Counted from the stretch's first letter, positions 7,693 to 17,174 are shown. The stretch: 64,000 nucleotides of DNA from Paenibacillus cymbidii (GCF_004764705.1 NZ_SHLX01000029.1:54183-118182), one strand, 5' to 3'. Numbers and translations are program-made. Notes: generated from the letters alone by a model not told the origin.

Positions 7693-8480
7693 TGAAGATC
7701 AAGGACGTCATGTCGACTTCGGTACATCGGATCGCATCGGGACGCAGCATTCGTTTCGCTTCCTCGCGAATGGAGGAGCTGCGCGTCGGCTCGCTGCTGG
7801 TCGAGGATGAAGGCCACTTGATCGGCATCGTCACCTCGCGGGATATCCGCTCGTCGCACCCGAACCGGCTTGTCGCCGACGCCATGACCGCCAATCCGGT
7901 TACAGTTGAAACCGATTGCTTCGTATGGGATGCGCTTGAGACGATGGAGAGGCACGGCATCGAGAGGCTGGTCGTCACGACTGGCGACGAACAGGTGACC
8001 GGGATCGTAACGAGGGAAGTGCTGAAGTATACGCTGGCCGGGTTCAGGGACCCGCTTACCGGGTTGTACAAGGCGCCTTATGTCGAGTACGTAGCCGACG
8101 ATTTGCTGCGGCGGCGCATTCCGTTTCAGCTGTTGTTCCTCGATTTGAACGACTTCGGCGAAATCAACAAGAAGTGGGGGCATCCCGCCGGCGACGATCT
8201 GCTCGTCGCCTTCGCCGACAATTTGCTCGCGGCCGGTTCGGCAAACGATTACATTGCCCGTTATGCCGGCGACGAGTTTATCGTGCTGACGCTTCGCGGC
8301 AAAGACGACGCGCGCAATTTGGCGTCCGCCATGTCGCAGACGCTTCATTTGCGCGAGCTTAGCACGGCCCCTTCGGTCGGCGTATTGTTAGCCGAGGAGA
8401 CGCCGAACTTCTTTTTGCTGCCTTACCGCGAGTTGGTGCGCCGCGCCAGCCTCGAGTCCAGCTACCTGAAAAACGTATAA
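7692..8480 (+). CDS. CBS-pair and GGDEF protein (possible diguanylate cyclase)
   Basis: 262 residues. Residues 1-115 form two CBS motifs (starting MKIKDVMSTSVHRI and LVADAMTANPVTVE), which usually bind adenine nucleotides. Residues 120-262 form a GGDEF domain opened by DPLTGLY. The signature is AGDEF (in RYAGDEFIVL), a variant found in active cyclases; the D of LFLDLNDF is the expected metal ligand. The domain is short, so activity is not certain. It overlaps the upstream unknown gene and follows a PilZ protein: a possible nucleotide-sensing c-di-GMP switch. The start is ATG 7692 with GAGGTG upstream. Confidence 0.82.
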   Translation: MKIKDVMSTSVHRIASGRSIRFASSRMEELRVGSLLVEDEGHLIGIVTSRDIRSSHPNRLVADAMTANPVTVETDCFVWDALETMERHGIERLVVTTGDEQVTGIVTREVLKYTLAGFRDPLTGLYKAPYVEYVADDLLRRRIPFQLLFLDLNDFGEINKKWGHPAGDDLLVAFADNLLAAGSANDYIARYAGDEFIVLTLRGKDDARNLASAMSQTLHLRELSTAPSVGVLLAEETPNFFLLPYRELVRRASLESSYLKNV

Positions 8481-8711
8481 ACGAATTCGGTTGATTATCG
8501 GCGGGTGGCCGTCATCATGTATTTCCCATTCTTCATTCCTACCCGCTTCCCCTGCCGCCCACTCCTTCGGATACGATATTGCGCAGTCGTAAACCTTCGG
8601 AAACTGGTCGAACCCGGCGCCTTCGTCAAATCCGCTTCCCCAAACATGCTTTATAACGTCCAAATAATAGGGATAATGCGATTAAATAGATATCCGAGAA
8701 CTATTTTGCTC

Positions 8712-9632
8712 CTAAGAGTATTTAGGGAATTCCATTCTTCGTTCCAACGACAAAAGGATGATTTGATCTAGCAGTTCCGTCATTGAGATCCCTGCGGCAC
8801 GTGCACTTTGTGGAAAAAGACTGGACTGCGTTAATCCTGGAAGGGTATTCACTTCTAATACAAAGGGATTTCCCTTTTGCAAAATCATATCGACCCTTGC
8901 ATAAACACTGCATTTTAAACTTTTATATGCAGTTAATGCAGCTGATTTTACCCGCTCATATACTTCTGTTGGTAATTGCACCAAACGTTCATCTGCCCCA
9001 TTAGGGCCATATTTGGATTGATAATCAAAAAAATCAGTTTTCGAATTTATTTCAATTATGGGCAGCATTTCTTCACCTAAAATTGAACACGTAATTTCCG
9101 TACCTTCAATAAATTGTTCAACGATTACTTCCTTATCCGTCTTCATAATTTCACAAATGGCATCTGTAAATTCTTGATAACTTACGGCTTTTTTAACCCC
9201 AATGCTTGAACCGCCAAAATTAGGTTTGACAAACAATGGTAACCCTAATTTTTCCAATTTATATTTTTCTATTGGTTCATCTTTATGTATAACAATCCAA
9301 TCAGGAGTACACACTCCGTTGAAGCGAAGTAACATCTTTGATACTGCCTTATCCATACAAATGCTGCTCGACTGAAGGCCACAACCAGAATAGGGTATAC
9401 CCATAGTTTCAAAATAACCTTGAATAGTTCCGTCCTCACCAAATTGACCATGTAAAGCTAATAGTGCAAAATCTATCTTGTCAGTATACCCGAAAAGTTC
9501 CTCTCCACTGGTAATTTCTATAGGAATTGTTTCGTATTTATCTTTATTTAGATATTTAATGATCTCATTTCCAGTTTTCAACGAGACCTCACGTTCTGAC
9601 GAATTACCTCCCATAATTACTCCAACTTTCAT
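8712..9632 (-). CDS. ddl: D-alanine--D-alanine ligase
   Basis: ATP-grasp enzyme that joins two D-alanines for peptidoglycan. 306 residues, as for DdlB-type enzymes. The N-terminus MGGNSSEREVSLKTG, the LHGQFGEDGTIQGYFE segment, the KPNFGGSSIGV nucleotide loop, the omega-loop Lys-Tyr (DYQSKY) that favours D-Ala as second substrate, and the C-terminal EVNTLPGLTQSSLFP metal motif are all present. The gene is strikingly AT-rich (about one third G+C in sampled lines, against 55-70% around it), with codon use unlike its neighbours, so recent acquisition is likely. AGGTGG precedes the start. Confidence 0.93.
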   Translation of the reverse strand: MKVGVIMGGNSSEREVSLKTGNEIIKYLNKDKYETIPIEITSGEELFGYTDKIDFALLALHGQFGEDGTIQGYFETMGIPYSGCGLQSSSICMDKAVSKMLLRFNGVCTPDWIVIHKDEPIEKYKLEKLGLPLFVKPNFGGSSIGVKKAVSYQEFTDAICEIMKTDKEVIVEQFIEGTEITCSILGEEMLPIIEINSKTDFFDYQSKYGPNGADERLVQLPTEVYERVKSAALTAYKSLKCSVYARVDMILQKGNPFVLEVNTLPGLTQSSLFPQSARAAGISMTELLDQIILLSLERRMEFPKYS

Positions 9633-9769
9633 TCAAAAACCACCACCTAGATGTTGTTAAGTTTTCAAGAAAATTGGTCCCGGTATTTTCCAGAAACCAT
9701 TCCTTTGTTGCGATCGAGCGCGTATCGCCATGATCGCTCATAATCCCCCCTTTTACGCAAATCGATTGA

Positions 9770-11236
9770 TCATCCAAGCGCATCGAACGGATACTTCGGC
9801 CTTTGTATGCGCTCGTAGACAAAAGCTTGAAAGTTCATGCTATTCAGGCCTGGCGAATCGACTGTAATGATCTCCTCGCAAACTGGCTCGAACGACGCGC
9901 GGAAATGATGGCTGGATTTAAGCGCGACCAGCTTATATTGCGTGATGTCGATGCCGTGAAGCAGAAAAATTTGTTCATCGAACACCTGACTTCGTACGGA
10001 GCAGACGATGACGTCAACCCCTTCAATCTGCAGTCTGACCGACAAACCCAAAGTGTTTTGGGTCCCTTTCCCCATCGGGGAAGATGTGACGAATTTGCCG
10101 TCGGATAAAGTCTTTACATAGGCGCTTGCGTGCAGCGGAGTACCGTGAAGCGTATCGGTTTTTGCCCCCAAATCAATCTCGATCATATTCCCGACGCCGG
10201 AACGATGGGCCGCTAGTGCTACTTCGGGGTCGTAAATGAACCCGAAGCACACTGCTTCTTCCGTTCTCGCTTCTACGAGCGCGCGCAGCAGGTGCGTCCC
10301 GTCTCCGGGGGCACCACCTCCCGGATTGTCCGCCGTCTCATTGATCACAACCGGTCGCGCCGGCGATTGCAGCGCCAAACGCACCCCTTCGGCCGGATCC
10401 GGGTACGGCTTGAAAAACTGTTCCTTGCGCTCCATGACTTCGTCCGCAACCTCGCGAGCAATCGTTGCGGCCAGCCGAGCGTCATCATTCGTAATGACGA
10501 GCACGGAAGCGCCGGCCGCTTCGATATCGGCATAAGGGAATCCGTGGTAAAACGTGCAATCAAGCACGTTCTTCCGCTGCTCGCAGCTCCAGCATCGTTC
10601 GTTGATTTCGTTAACAGGATGCAGATGCGTAGCGGACGTCGGAATCATCAACGGCAGCGTGACGAGATGCATGACCGGTTTAATGCTTCCGGACAGCGAT
10701 CGTTTCAGCAAATCGATCGCTTCCAGCCCTCTTTCATACGAATCGATGTGCGGGTAATAATTATCGCCGAGGATAATATCAGCCGCGCCGACCATCTGCT
10801 CGGTCATATTGGCGTGGAGATCCAATATGACGACGATCGGAACGGCATCCCCAACCAGTTCACGAACGGATCGGATAATATCGCCTTCAACATCTTCAAT
10901 CCCTTCGGCAACTCCGGCGCCGTGCAGAGACAAGCAGACGGCATCAAACAGATCGGCTTGTCGGATGCCGGCAAGCAGCAATTGCTTCATGCTGTCATAT
11001 GCATCGCGGGCGATAATGCCGGACGGGCATGCAAAACCACCGAACGTGGGCACGATTGTAAAGCCCGCCTGAAGTGCCCCGTCAATCAATCCCCCCGTAC
11101 CGGTGCGGTTGCCTCGATGCCGCTCCAGCAATTGCTCGCCGATGTCCCATTCATAAAGCTTGAACATGTCCTCTGTTGTCGGGCCGCCAGCAAACGTATT
11201 GGTTTCGTGAGCGATTTGACCAATGAGCACCTTCAT
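9770..11236 (-). CDS. M81-family metallopeptidase (MlrC-like)
   Basis: Related to MlrC, which cuts linearised microcystin; most relatives are uncharacterised and occur in catabolic clusters. 488 residues: N-terminal domain with the HETNTFAGG motif at the start, LHGAGVAEG, DLHANMTEQMV and DNYYPHIDSYERG carrying probable zinc ligands, and a C-terminal domain with ETADNPGGGAPGDGT. ATG 11236 is chosen because GGGAGGCAGAGG lies directly upstream; the frame is open further but overlaps the regulator fragment. Within this island it may open an amide or peptide bond of the imported substrate. Confidence 0.87.
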   Translation of the reverse strand: MKVLIGQIAHETNTFAGGPTTEDMFKLYEWDIGEQLLERHRGNRTGTGGLIDGALQAGFTIVPTFGGFACPSGIIARDAYDSMKQLLLAGIRQADLFDAVCLSLHGAGVAEGIEDVEGDIIRSVRELVGDAVPIVVILDLHANMTEQMVGAADIILGDNYYPHIDSYERGLEAIDLLKRSLSGSIKPVMHLVTLPLMIPTSATHLHPVNEINERCWSCEQRKNVLDCTFYHGFPYADIEAAGASVLVITNDDARLAATIAREVADEVMERKEQFFKPYPDPAEGVRLALQSPARPVVINETADNPGGGAPGDGTHLLRALVEARTEEAVCFGFIYDPEVALAAHRSGVGNMIEIDLGAKTDTLHGTPLHASAYVKTLSDGKFVTSSPMGKGTQNTLGLSVRLQIEGVDVIVCSVRSQVFDEQIFLLHGIDITQYKLVALKSSHHFRASFEPVCEEIITVDSPGLNSMNFQAFVYERIQRPKYPFDALG

Positions 11237-11250
11237 ATCCTCTGCCTCCC

Positions 11251-11700
11251 TTAAAAGTTTTTGGCCCTTCGCAAGGTATTGCTGTCGAGAGCGGCGAGCA
11301 TTTCTGACAAGCTTGCGATAACTCGTTCGACGACATGTTGCGCAGAAGCCGATCCGTCGCTCCAAACGCCAGCCGATTCAATGAACGTATGCAGCGGATT
11401 GTGCTGCTGCTTCGGCATCAGAAGCAACTTGTGAATTTGTTCCCGCAACATGCCGTACCCCGAGCAGCCAAGTGCGAAGCAGAAACGAATGACCGTCGTT
11501 TCGCTCGCCCCTGTTAGCGCACCGATTTCTTTCGCGGTTTGTAGCGGTTCGTGATATGAAGCAAATTCTTCACAAATATCTACAAAATGAATTTCAGACT
11601 TCAAAACAAGTATATCCGCCCCCCTTGCGCTTGAGCAAGTATTTTGTGCAAGAGAAAGAAACGGTGTCGCATCATGAAGTGACAGCGTCCGTTTCTGCAA
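11251..11700 (-). pseudogene. Truncated RpiR-family regulator (HTH only, no SIS domain)
   Basis: 149 codons. A clear RpiR helix-turn-helix is present (TAKEIGALTGASETTVIRFC followed by FALGCSGYGMLREQI), then the usual linker helix ending LSEMLAALDSNTLRRAKNF. RpiR proteins normally run to about 280 residues with a sugar-phosphate-binding SIS domain after this linker; here translation stops exactly where SIS should begin and the M81 gene starts 15 bases later. This looks like a deletion remnant, though a DNA-binding-only protein is possible. Confidence 0.68.
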
Positions 11701-11735
11701 TCAAACAGCAGGGGTGACTAACCCCTTGGTTCATT

Positions 11736-12620
11736 TTAATGAACCGCCCATTTTTTGCGATACTGATGTGGCGTTATGCCCATCTGAGATTTAAAGATTC
11801 GACAATAATAAGAAGTATTTACGAGACCAATCTCTTCTGCGATCAGTGAAACGGGTTTATCGCTTGTCGTAAGGAGTGTAATGGATTGATGAATTCTGCG
11901 GGTCGCCATGTACTCGGAGATACTGATCCCTGTTGCATCTTTAAATACATGCGATAGATGGTGCGGGGAAAGATGCAGCGATCGGGCCATTTCATCAAGT
12001 CGATACGGCATCATATAGTTAGCCTCAATCCAATTTAATATATTTTCCACTTGGTGGGTTTTTCGACGGATTGGATGAGCCGGTGCGAGTTCGATATGCC
12101 GCTCCCATATATCTTTCAGCGTCCGAATAAGGACAAGAAGAAACAATGAAATTTCCTCCATTTTCTCGGATTCCGACAGCTTGGGCATTTTCGCGTGCAT
12201 ACTTCGATAAACACTGTCCAGCGCATAACAATCATCGATATCGTACACACAGGGAGAGGCAAGTTTCCCCAAGTAAATAAACCTGAAAAAGCTATGAAGT
12301 GCCGGCCATTTCGTAAAATATGATTCAAACATGGTGGGTTCGAAAATGGCCAACGACCGTTCGAAGCTTTTCCCGCCCTCATATTCAAGCTGCAGATGAT
12401 GAAGCTGGCAAGGTTGAAAAATACAAAACATGCCCGATCGGATGTCATACCTTGTATTATTAACAATCATCACCCCTTCCCCCTGATGAATGTACAGCAA
12501 CTCCAAACCAAGATGGGAATGAAACGTTTCTTTATGCGTATGATTTATACTTCTGCGTCTATAAGCCAAATATAACGGTTCCTCCGAATAATTGCTCGTT
12601 GAAATGGGCAAATCCTCCAC
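11736..12620 (-). CDS. AraC-family regulator with N-terminal cupin
   Basis: 294 residues. The N-terminal half has a cupin-like sensor (THKETFHSHLGLELLYIHQG, then IFQPCQLHHLQ). The last 100 residues hold two HTH motifs typical of AraC/XylS, ending with SYYCRIFKSQMGITPHQYRK. It is transcribed away from the two-dehydrogenase/uxuA operon and is its best candidate activator. The GTG at 12620 is the first start in frame; AAGAGG lies too close for comfort, so the true start could be a few codons inside. Confidence 0.86.
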   Translation of the reverse strand: MEDLPISTSNYSEEPLYLAYRRRSINHTHKETFHSHLGLELLYIHQGEGVMIVNNTRYDIRSGMFCIFQPCQLHHLQLEYEGGKSFERSLAIFEPTMFESYFTKWPALHSFFRFIYLGKLASPCVYDIDDCYALDSVYRSMHAKMPKLSESEKMEEISLFLLVLIRTLKDIWERHIELAPAHPIRRKTHQVENILNWIEANYMMPYRLDEMARSLHLSPHHLSHVFKDATGISISEYMATRRIHQSITLLTTSDKPVSLIAEEIGLVNTSYYCRIFKSQMGITPHQYRKKWAVH

Positions 12621-12833
12621 CCTCTTCGTTTCAATCTTTTCCTAAACCGAATATACCATTGCACAAACCCGCAATCCAGTATCATTTTCACCCTCATATG
12701 GAATCACAATAAGAACAATGCTTCGGCTATGATCGTTGTAGGAAACAGGCATGCGCTTCCGAAGCAAGATTTCTAGCTCGCAGGTTCTTGTTCCGGATGT
12801 ATCGCGAATTATCCCGCCGGAATGACGAGAACC

Positions 12834-12868
12834 TCCGAAGCAAATTACGAGCACTTTAGCGGGGACCC
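12834..12868 (+). repeat. Partial copy of a short dispersed intergenic element
   Basis: TCCGAAGC, AATT, ACTTT and GCGGGGACCC occur here in the same order and nearly the same spacing as at 24603-24636. It ends 25 bases before the first dehydrogenase start, so it forms part of the leader. The left, complementary half found at 24581 is missing here. Confidence 0.5.
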
Positions 12869-12893
12869 TAAAAGCTCCAAGGAGGGCATATTC

Positions 12894-14048
12894 ATGCTGA
12901 ATGTAGCTATTATCGGCGCGGGAGCGATTGCTCCAAGACATGTGGAAGGTTATTTGCAGTTTCAGAAACGCTGCAAAATTGTCGCGCTTTGCGATCTCTA
13001 TCCCGAGAAGGCGGAAGCGATGAGGGAGAAGTACGGATTGGACGCTAATGTTGTAAATGATTATCAAGAGCTGCTTCACGCAGGGATCGATCTTGTTTCC
13101 GTTTGTATGCCTCCATCCTTTCATGCGCCAGTTACGATTGATTTTTTGCATGCAGGAAGTCACGTCATCGTGGAGAAACCGATGGCCGCTTCCCTGCAGG
13201 AATGCGATGACATGATCGAAGCCGCTCAACAAAGCGGTAAAATCTTGTCCGTCGTTGCCCAGAATCGTTTCCGAGAGCCCATGATGAAGCTGAAGCACGT
13301 CCTGGATAGCGGTTTGGCAGGAAAAATCCTTCATGCCCAAGTCGATTCTTTCTGGTGGCGCGGGCACAGTTATTACGATCTTTGGTGGCGAGGCACCTGG
13401 GAAAAGGAAGGCGGCGGCTGCACGTTGAATCACGCGGTTCATCACATTGACGCCTTGCTCTGGATGCTGGGCAGTCCCAGTCAAGTTCAGGCTATCATGA
13501 ACAATGTCGCTCATGATAATGCGGAGGTTGAAGATTTGTCCATTGCCCTGCTGCGCTATTCGAACGGAGTGCTTGGGCAAATTACAAGCTCTGTCGTTCA
13601 CCACGGAGAAGAGCAGCAAATCATTTTTCAAGGTCAACAGGCGCGCATTTCGGCTCCATGGAAAATAAAAGCTTCTGCTTCGGCGCCAAACGGCTTTCCC
13701 TTGAGCAATCGAGAGATAGAGCAGCAGATTCAGCAGTATTACGACCAATTTCCAGATTTGCCGTATGAAGGCCATACCGCGCAGATCGATAATGTACTGG
13801 GCGCCATTGAAACAGGCGAGCCGGTTCTCATCGATGGCATCAGCGGCCGGAAAACACTGGAGCTCATTACGAGCATCTATAAGTCCGCCAGTACCGGTGA
13901 AACGGTCCAACTACCGATGTCAAAGGATGATCCGTTCTACACCGTCGAAGGCGTCAGAAAGAATGTCCCTCATTTTTACGAGAAGAGCAGCCATATCGAG
14001 AACTTTGCAGCACAGCACATAACGACAGGTCGATTTGACGCCAAATAG
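12894..14048 (+). CDS. Gfo/Idh/MocA-family oxidoreductase 1
   Basis: 384 residues. N-terminal Rossmann domain begins VAIIGAGAIAPRHVEGY; the EKPMAAS motif carries the catalytic-type lysine, and the C-terminal sheet domain has GGGCTLNHAVHHIDALLW with the conserved His/Asp region. Such enzymes oxidise or epimerise sugars, inositols or uronates with NAD(P). The start ATG follows AAGGAGG; the longer frame from 12822 is rejected for that reason. It is the first gene of the five-gene plus-strand operon. The substrate cannot be read from sequence; the neighbouring mannonate enzymes suggest a hexuronate or its derivative. Confidence 0.9.
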   Translation: MLNVAIIGAGAIAPRHVEGYLQFQKRCKIVALCDLYPEKAEAMREKYGLDANVVNDYQELLHAGIDLVSVCMPPSFHAPVTIDFLHAGSHVIVEKPMAASLQECDDMIEAAQQSGKILSVVAQNRFREPMMKLKHVLDSGLAGKILHAQVDSFWWRGHSYYDLWWRGTWEKEGGGCTLNHAVHHIDALLWMLGSPSQVQAIMNNVAHDNAEVEDLSIALLRYSNGVLGQITSSVVHHGEEQQIIFQGQQARISAPWKIKASASAPNGFPLSNREIEQQIQQYYDQFPDLPYEGHTAQIDNVLGAIETGEPVLIDGISGRKTLELITSIYKSASTGETVQLPMSKDDPFYTVEGVRKNVPHFYEKSSHIENFAAQHITTGRFDAK

Positions 14049-14093
14049 CTCCGACAACATATCAAATCTAACCTTTTGAAGAGGAATGGGAAT

Positions 14094-15167
14094 ATGTCAA
14101 ACATGGACGGAATGAATTATGCGCCCAAAGGAAAGCCTGCTCCGGTCGTTACGCCCGGACAATTTGTAATTGCCGCCATTGCGCTTGATCACGGACACAT
14201 CTACGGGATGGTAAACGGTTTGCTCGAAGCCGGAGCGACCGTTAAATGGGTTTATGACCGTAACCCTGCCAAGTCGGAAGCATTCACAAGAAGATACCCG
14301 CAAGTACAAATCGCTTCTTCAGAGGAGCAGGTTCTCTCTGATCCGGAGGTCCACTTGATCGCTGGTGCAGCCATTACTTCTGAACGGTGTGCTCTTGGCT
14401 TAAGGGTCATGGACGCTGGCAAAGATTATTTCACGGATAAGGCGCCCTTTACTACCCTGGAGCAGCTGCGAATGGCTCGCGCCAAAGTTCTTGAAACGGG
14501 TAAAAAATACATGGTCTATTATAGCGAGAGATTGCATGTAGAATCCGCTGTTTATGCCAGCCAGTTGATCCGGCAAGGCGCTGTAGGCCGAATTGTGCAA
14601 GTAACCGGCTTCGGTCCTCATCGCTTGAATGCCTCATCGAGGCCGGACTGGTTCTTTCAGAAAGATCGCTATGGCGGTATCCTGTGCGACATTGGCAGCC
14701 ATCAAATCGAGCAGTTCCTCTTCTATGCCGGTTGTAAAAAGGCAGAGGTGCTGCACAGTAAAGTGGCGAACTATACTTGCCCCGACTATCCGGAGCTCGA
14801 AGACTTCGGTGACGCAACGCTGCTCGGAGACAATGGAGCGACACATTACTTTCGGGTAGATTGGCTAACACCTGATGGCCTCGCTACATGGGGGGACGGA
14901 CGCACGATTATTTGGGGCACCGAGGGCTACATCGAACTTCGAAAATATATCGATATAGCTCGCGATCAGACCGGCAATCATGTATATCTGGTCAATAAAG
15001 AAGGCGAATATCATTTTCATGTTGACGGTCAAGTCGGTTATCCGTTCTTTGGCGAATTGATCCTGGACTGCTTGAATCGGACAGAGAACGCGATGACGCA
15101 AGAGCATGCGTTCATGGCGGCTGAATTGTGTCTGAGAGCTCAGGATATGGCTATAAAAGTGAATTGA
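14094..15167 (+). CDS. Gfo/Idh/MocA-family oxidoreductase 2
   Basis: 357 residues, only distantly like the first. Instead of GxGxxG the nucleotide region reads AAIALDHGHIYGM, as in a subgroup of this family. The later segments DKAPFTTLEQLRMARA (Lys of the usual EKP motif replaced by DKA) and YGGILCDIGSHQIEQFLFY (catalytic-type His) place it in the family. GAAGAGG precedes ATG 14094; a TTG at 14076 is the alternative. Two paralogues in series suggest successive redox steps on one sugar, for example oxidation and later reduction. Confidence 0.86.
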   Translation: MSNMDGMNYAPKGKPAPVVTPGQFVIAAIALDHGHIYGMVNGLLEAGATVKWVYDRNPAKSEAFTRRYPQVQIASSEEQVLSDPEVHLIAGAAITSERCALGLRVMDAGKDYFTDKAPFTTLEQLRMARAKVLETGKKYMVYYSERLHVESAVYASQLIRQGAVGRIVQVTGFGPHRLNASSRPDWFFQKDRYGGILCDIGSHQIEQFLFYAGCKKAEVLHSKVANYTCPDYPELEDFGDATLLGDNGATHYFRVDWLTPDGLATWGDGRTIIWGTEGYIELRKYIDIARDQTGNHVYLVNKEGEYHFHVDGQVGYPFFGELILDCLNRTENAMTQEHAFMAAELCLRAQDMAIKVN

Positions 15168-15194
15168 CGATGAATAGGTGAGGAATGTGATCGA

Positions 15195-16271
15195 ATGAGA
15201 ATGGTATTTCGCTGGTTCGGCGATGGAAACGATCCGGTTCAGCTTAAGCATATCAAGCAAATCCCCGGTGTGGAAGGAATCGTGTGGGCTCTCCACGATG
15301 TCCCTGTCGGCGAAGAATGGCCGATGGATAAGATTCTGGCCTATAAACGACAGGTGGAGCCATTCGGCCTCCATCTGGAAGTCGTCGAGAGCGTCAATGT
15401 ACATGAAGACATCAAACTTGGGTTGCCCAACCGCGATCGCTATATTGAGAATTATAAAAAAACCATTGAGAAACTCGCCCTGGTCGGCGTAAAGACGATT
15501 TGCTACAACTTTATGCCGGTCTTTGACTGGATTCGGACAGATCTATTTAAAGAGCTAGAAGACGGATCCACCGCCCTCTTCTACGAGAAGAGCAAAGTAA
15601 GCAGCATGGACCCCGATGAGTTGGTTCGCCAAATTACGGCCAATCCCGACTTTACGATGCCCGGCTGGGAGCCGGAGCGGTTGAAGCGCCTTGCCCCACT
15701 ATTTGAGGCTTATCGTAACGTAAAGGAGCATGATCTTCTCGACAATCTTCGCTACTTCCTGGAGGGAATCATCCCCACTGCCGAACGGAACGATATCAAG
15801 ATGGCAATTCATCCAGATGATCCGCCATGGACCATATTCGGACTGCCTAGAATTGTAACGGGGCAGGACAGCATCCGCCGGATACTATCCTTCGTCGACA
15901 GTCCGTATAATGGGATCACCTTATGCTCAGGATCGCTCGGAGCAAACCCGAGCAATGATATTCTTGCGATGGTGCACGAGTTTGCGGATCGCATTCCATT
16001 CGCCCACATTCGCAATGTACGCGTTTACGGGAACGGCGATTTTATTGAGACGTCGCACCGGACTGCCGACGGGACAGTCGATATTTGCGAAGTCGTTCGT
16101 GCGTTTCATAATATTGGATTTACCGGGTACACTCGACCCGATCATGGCCGGCACATCTGGGATGAACGCTGTCGACCAGGCTACGGCCTCTATGATCGTG
16201 CGTTAGGGATTATGTATTTATGGGGTGTTTGGGATACTATAGAGCGCATGAAGCGAGGTGGACGGAAATGA
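15195..16271 (+). CDS. uxuA: Mannonate dehydratase
   Basis: Converts D-mannonate to 2-keto-3-deoxygluconate in hexuronate breakdown. 358 residues with the UxuA TIM-barrel landmarks: MVFRWFGDGNDPV at the start, AIHPDDPPWTIFGLPRIV with metal ligands, TLCSGSLGANPSND, HIRNVRVYGNGDFIETSH and the C-terminal TRPDHGRHIWDE. Somewhat shorter than the E. coli enzyme but like Gram-positive forms. It overlaps the following SDR by four bases. Confidence 0.94.
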   Translation: MRMVFRWFGDGNDPVQLKHIKQIPGVEGIVWALHDVPVGEEWPMDKILAYKRQVEPFGLHLEVVESVNVHEDIKLGLPNRDRYIENYKKTIEKLALVGVKTICYNFMPVFDWIRTDLFKELEDGSTALFYEKSKVSSMDPDELVRQITANPDFTMPGWEPERLKRLAPLFEAYRNVKEHDLLDNLRYFLEGIIPTAERNDIKMAIHPDDPPWTIFGLPRIVTGQDSIRRILSFVDSPYNGITLCSGSLGANPSNDILAMVHEFADRIPFAHIRNVRVYGNGDFIETSHRTADGTVDICEVVRAFHNIGFTGYTRPDHGRHIWDERCRPGYGLYDRALGIMYLWGVWDTIERMKRGGRK

Positions 16272-17116
16272 TTCCTTTACACGACAATCTAAAAGGTCGT
16301 ACCGCCGTGATAACAGGCGGCAGCGGCGTGCTGTGCGCCGCTATGACGAAGGAACTGGGTCGTCAAGGCGTTAAGGTGGCAGTCCTGAATCGTACGCAGA
16401 ATACAGGGGAACTAATTGCCCGGTCCATCCGGGAAGCTGGCGGAGAAGCGATTGCTGTAAGCTGCAATGTGCTGGATGCGGACAGCATGAGACACGCTGC
16501 TGCAGTTGTCTTGGAGGAGCTGGGCCCCTGCAATATATTGATCAATGGAGCAGGCGGCAATCATCCAGACGGGAGCACAACGCTTGAAACGTTCAAGCCT
16601 GAAGATCTTATGAACAGCGAAATCCGAACATTCTTTGACCTTACGGAAGCGGGCTTCGGGTATGTCTTTAACTTAAACTTCCTGGGCACGCTCATTCCCA
16701 CTCAGATATTCGCCAAGCAGATGCTGGAGAAGCCGGGAGGCGTCATCATCAACGTGTCTTCCATGAGCGCGCCGTCGCCAATGACGAAGGTGCCTGCGTA
16801 TAGCGCAGCGAAAGCGGCTATTGATAACTTTACCCAGTGGCTTGCCGTCCATATGGCCGACTCGGGAATTCGGGTGAATGCCATTGCCCCTGGCTTTTTC
16901 CTGACTACGCAGAATCGGAAGTTGTTAATTCATGAGGATGGTTCCTTCACGGATCGCTCTCATAAAATTATCACCCATACTCCGATGCGCCGGTTCGGCG
17001 AGCCGGCGGATTTGCTCGGAACGCTGGTCTGGCTTGCGGATGAAGCAACGTCAGGGTTTGTAACCGGGATTACGGTTCCGATCGATGGCGGGTTTATGGC
17101 TTATTCCGGTGTGTAA
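16268..17116 (+). CDS. SDR oxidoreductase, probable D-mannonate/fructuronate reductase
   Basis: 282 residues, classical short-chain dehydrogenase: nucleotide motif TGGSGVLCAAM near residue 17, NGAGGNH (NAG-type), catalytic Ser of INVSSMSAPS and the YSAAK Tyr-Lys pair, and C-terminal GFVTGITVPIDGGF. SDRs with the insert before the catalytic site, sitting next to uxuA, commonly replace UxuB as fructuronate reductase. ATG 16268 overlaps the uxuA stop (ATGA) with GCGAGGTGG upstream. The substrate is inferred from the neighbour. Confidence 0.85.
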   Translation: MIPLHDNLKGRTAVITGGSGVLCAAMTKELGRQGVKVAVLNRTQNTGELIARSIREAGGEAIAVSCNVLDADSMRHAAAVVLEELGPCNILINGAGGNHPDGSTTLETFKPEDLMNSEIRTFFDLTEAGFGYVFNLNFLGTLIPTQIFAKQMLEKPGGVIINVSSMSAPSPMTKVPAYSAAKAAIDNFTQWLAVHMADSGIRVNAIAPGFFLTTQNRKLLIHEDGSFTDRSHKIITHTPMRRFGEPADLLGTLVWLADEATSGFVTGITVPIDGGFMAYSGV

Positions 17117-17174
17117 CTTCACTCCCAATTTATTTCAAAGAAATGATATTGGGCGTAGTCAGGGGGACATTAAT

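Noticed and set aside
8712..9632. Vancomycin-type D-Ala-D-Lac ligase
   Set aside because: The omega-loop Lys-Tyr of D-Ala-D-Ala ligases is present and no vanH/vanX genes are adjacent.
12642..13910. Minus-strand frame of 422 codons opposite the first dehydrogenase
   Set aside because: No recognisable motif or ribosome site; the plus strand has AAGGAGG and a full Gfo/Idh/MocA protein.
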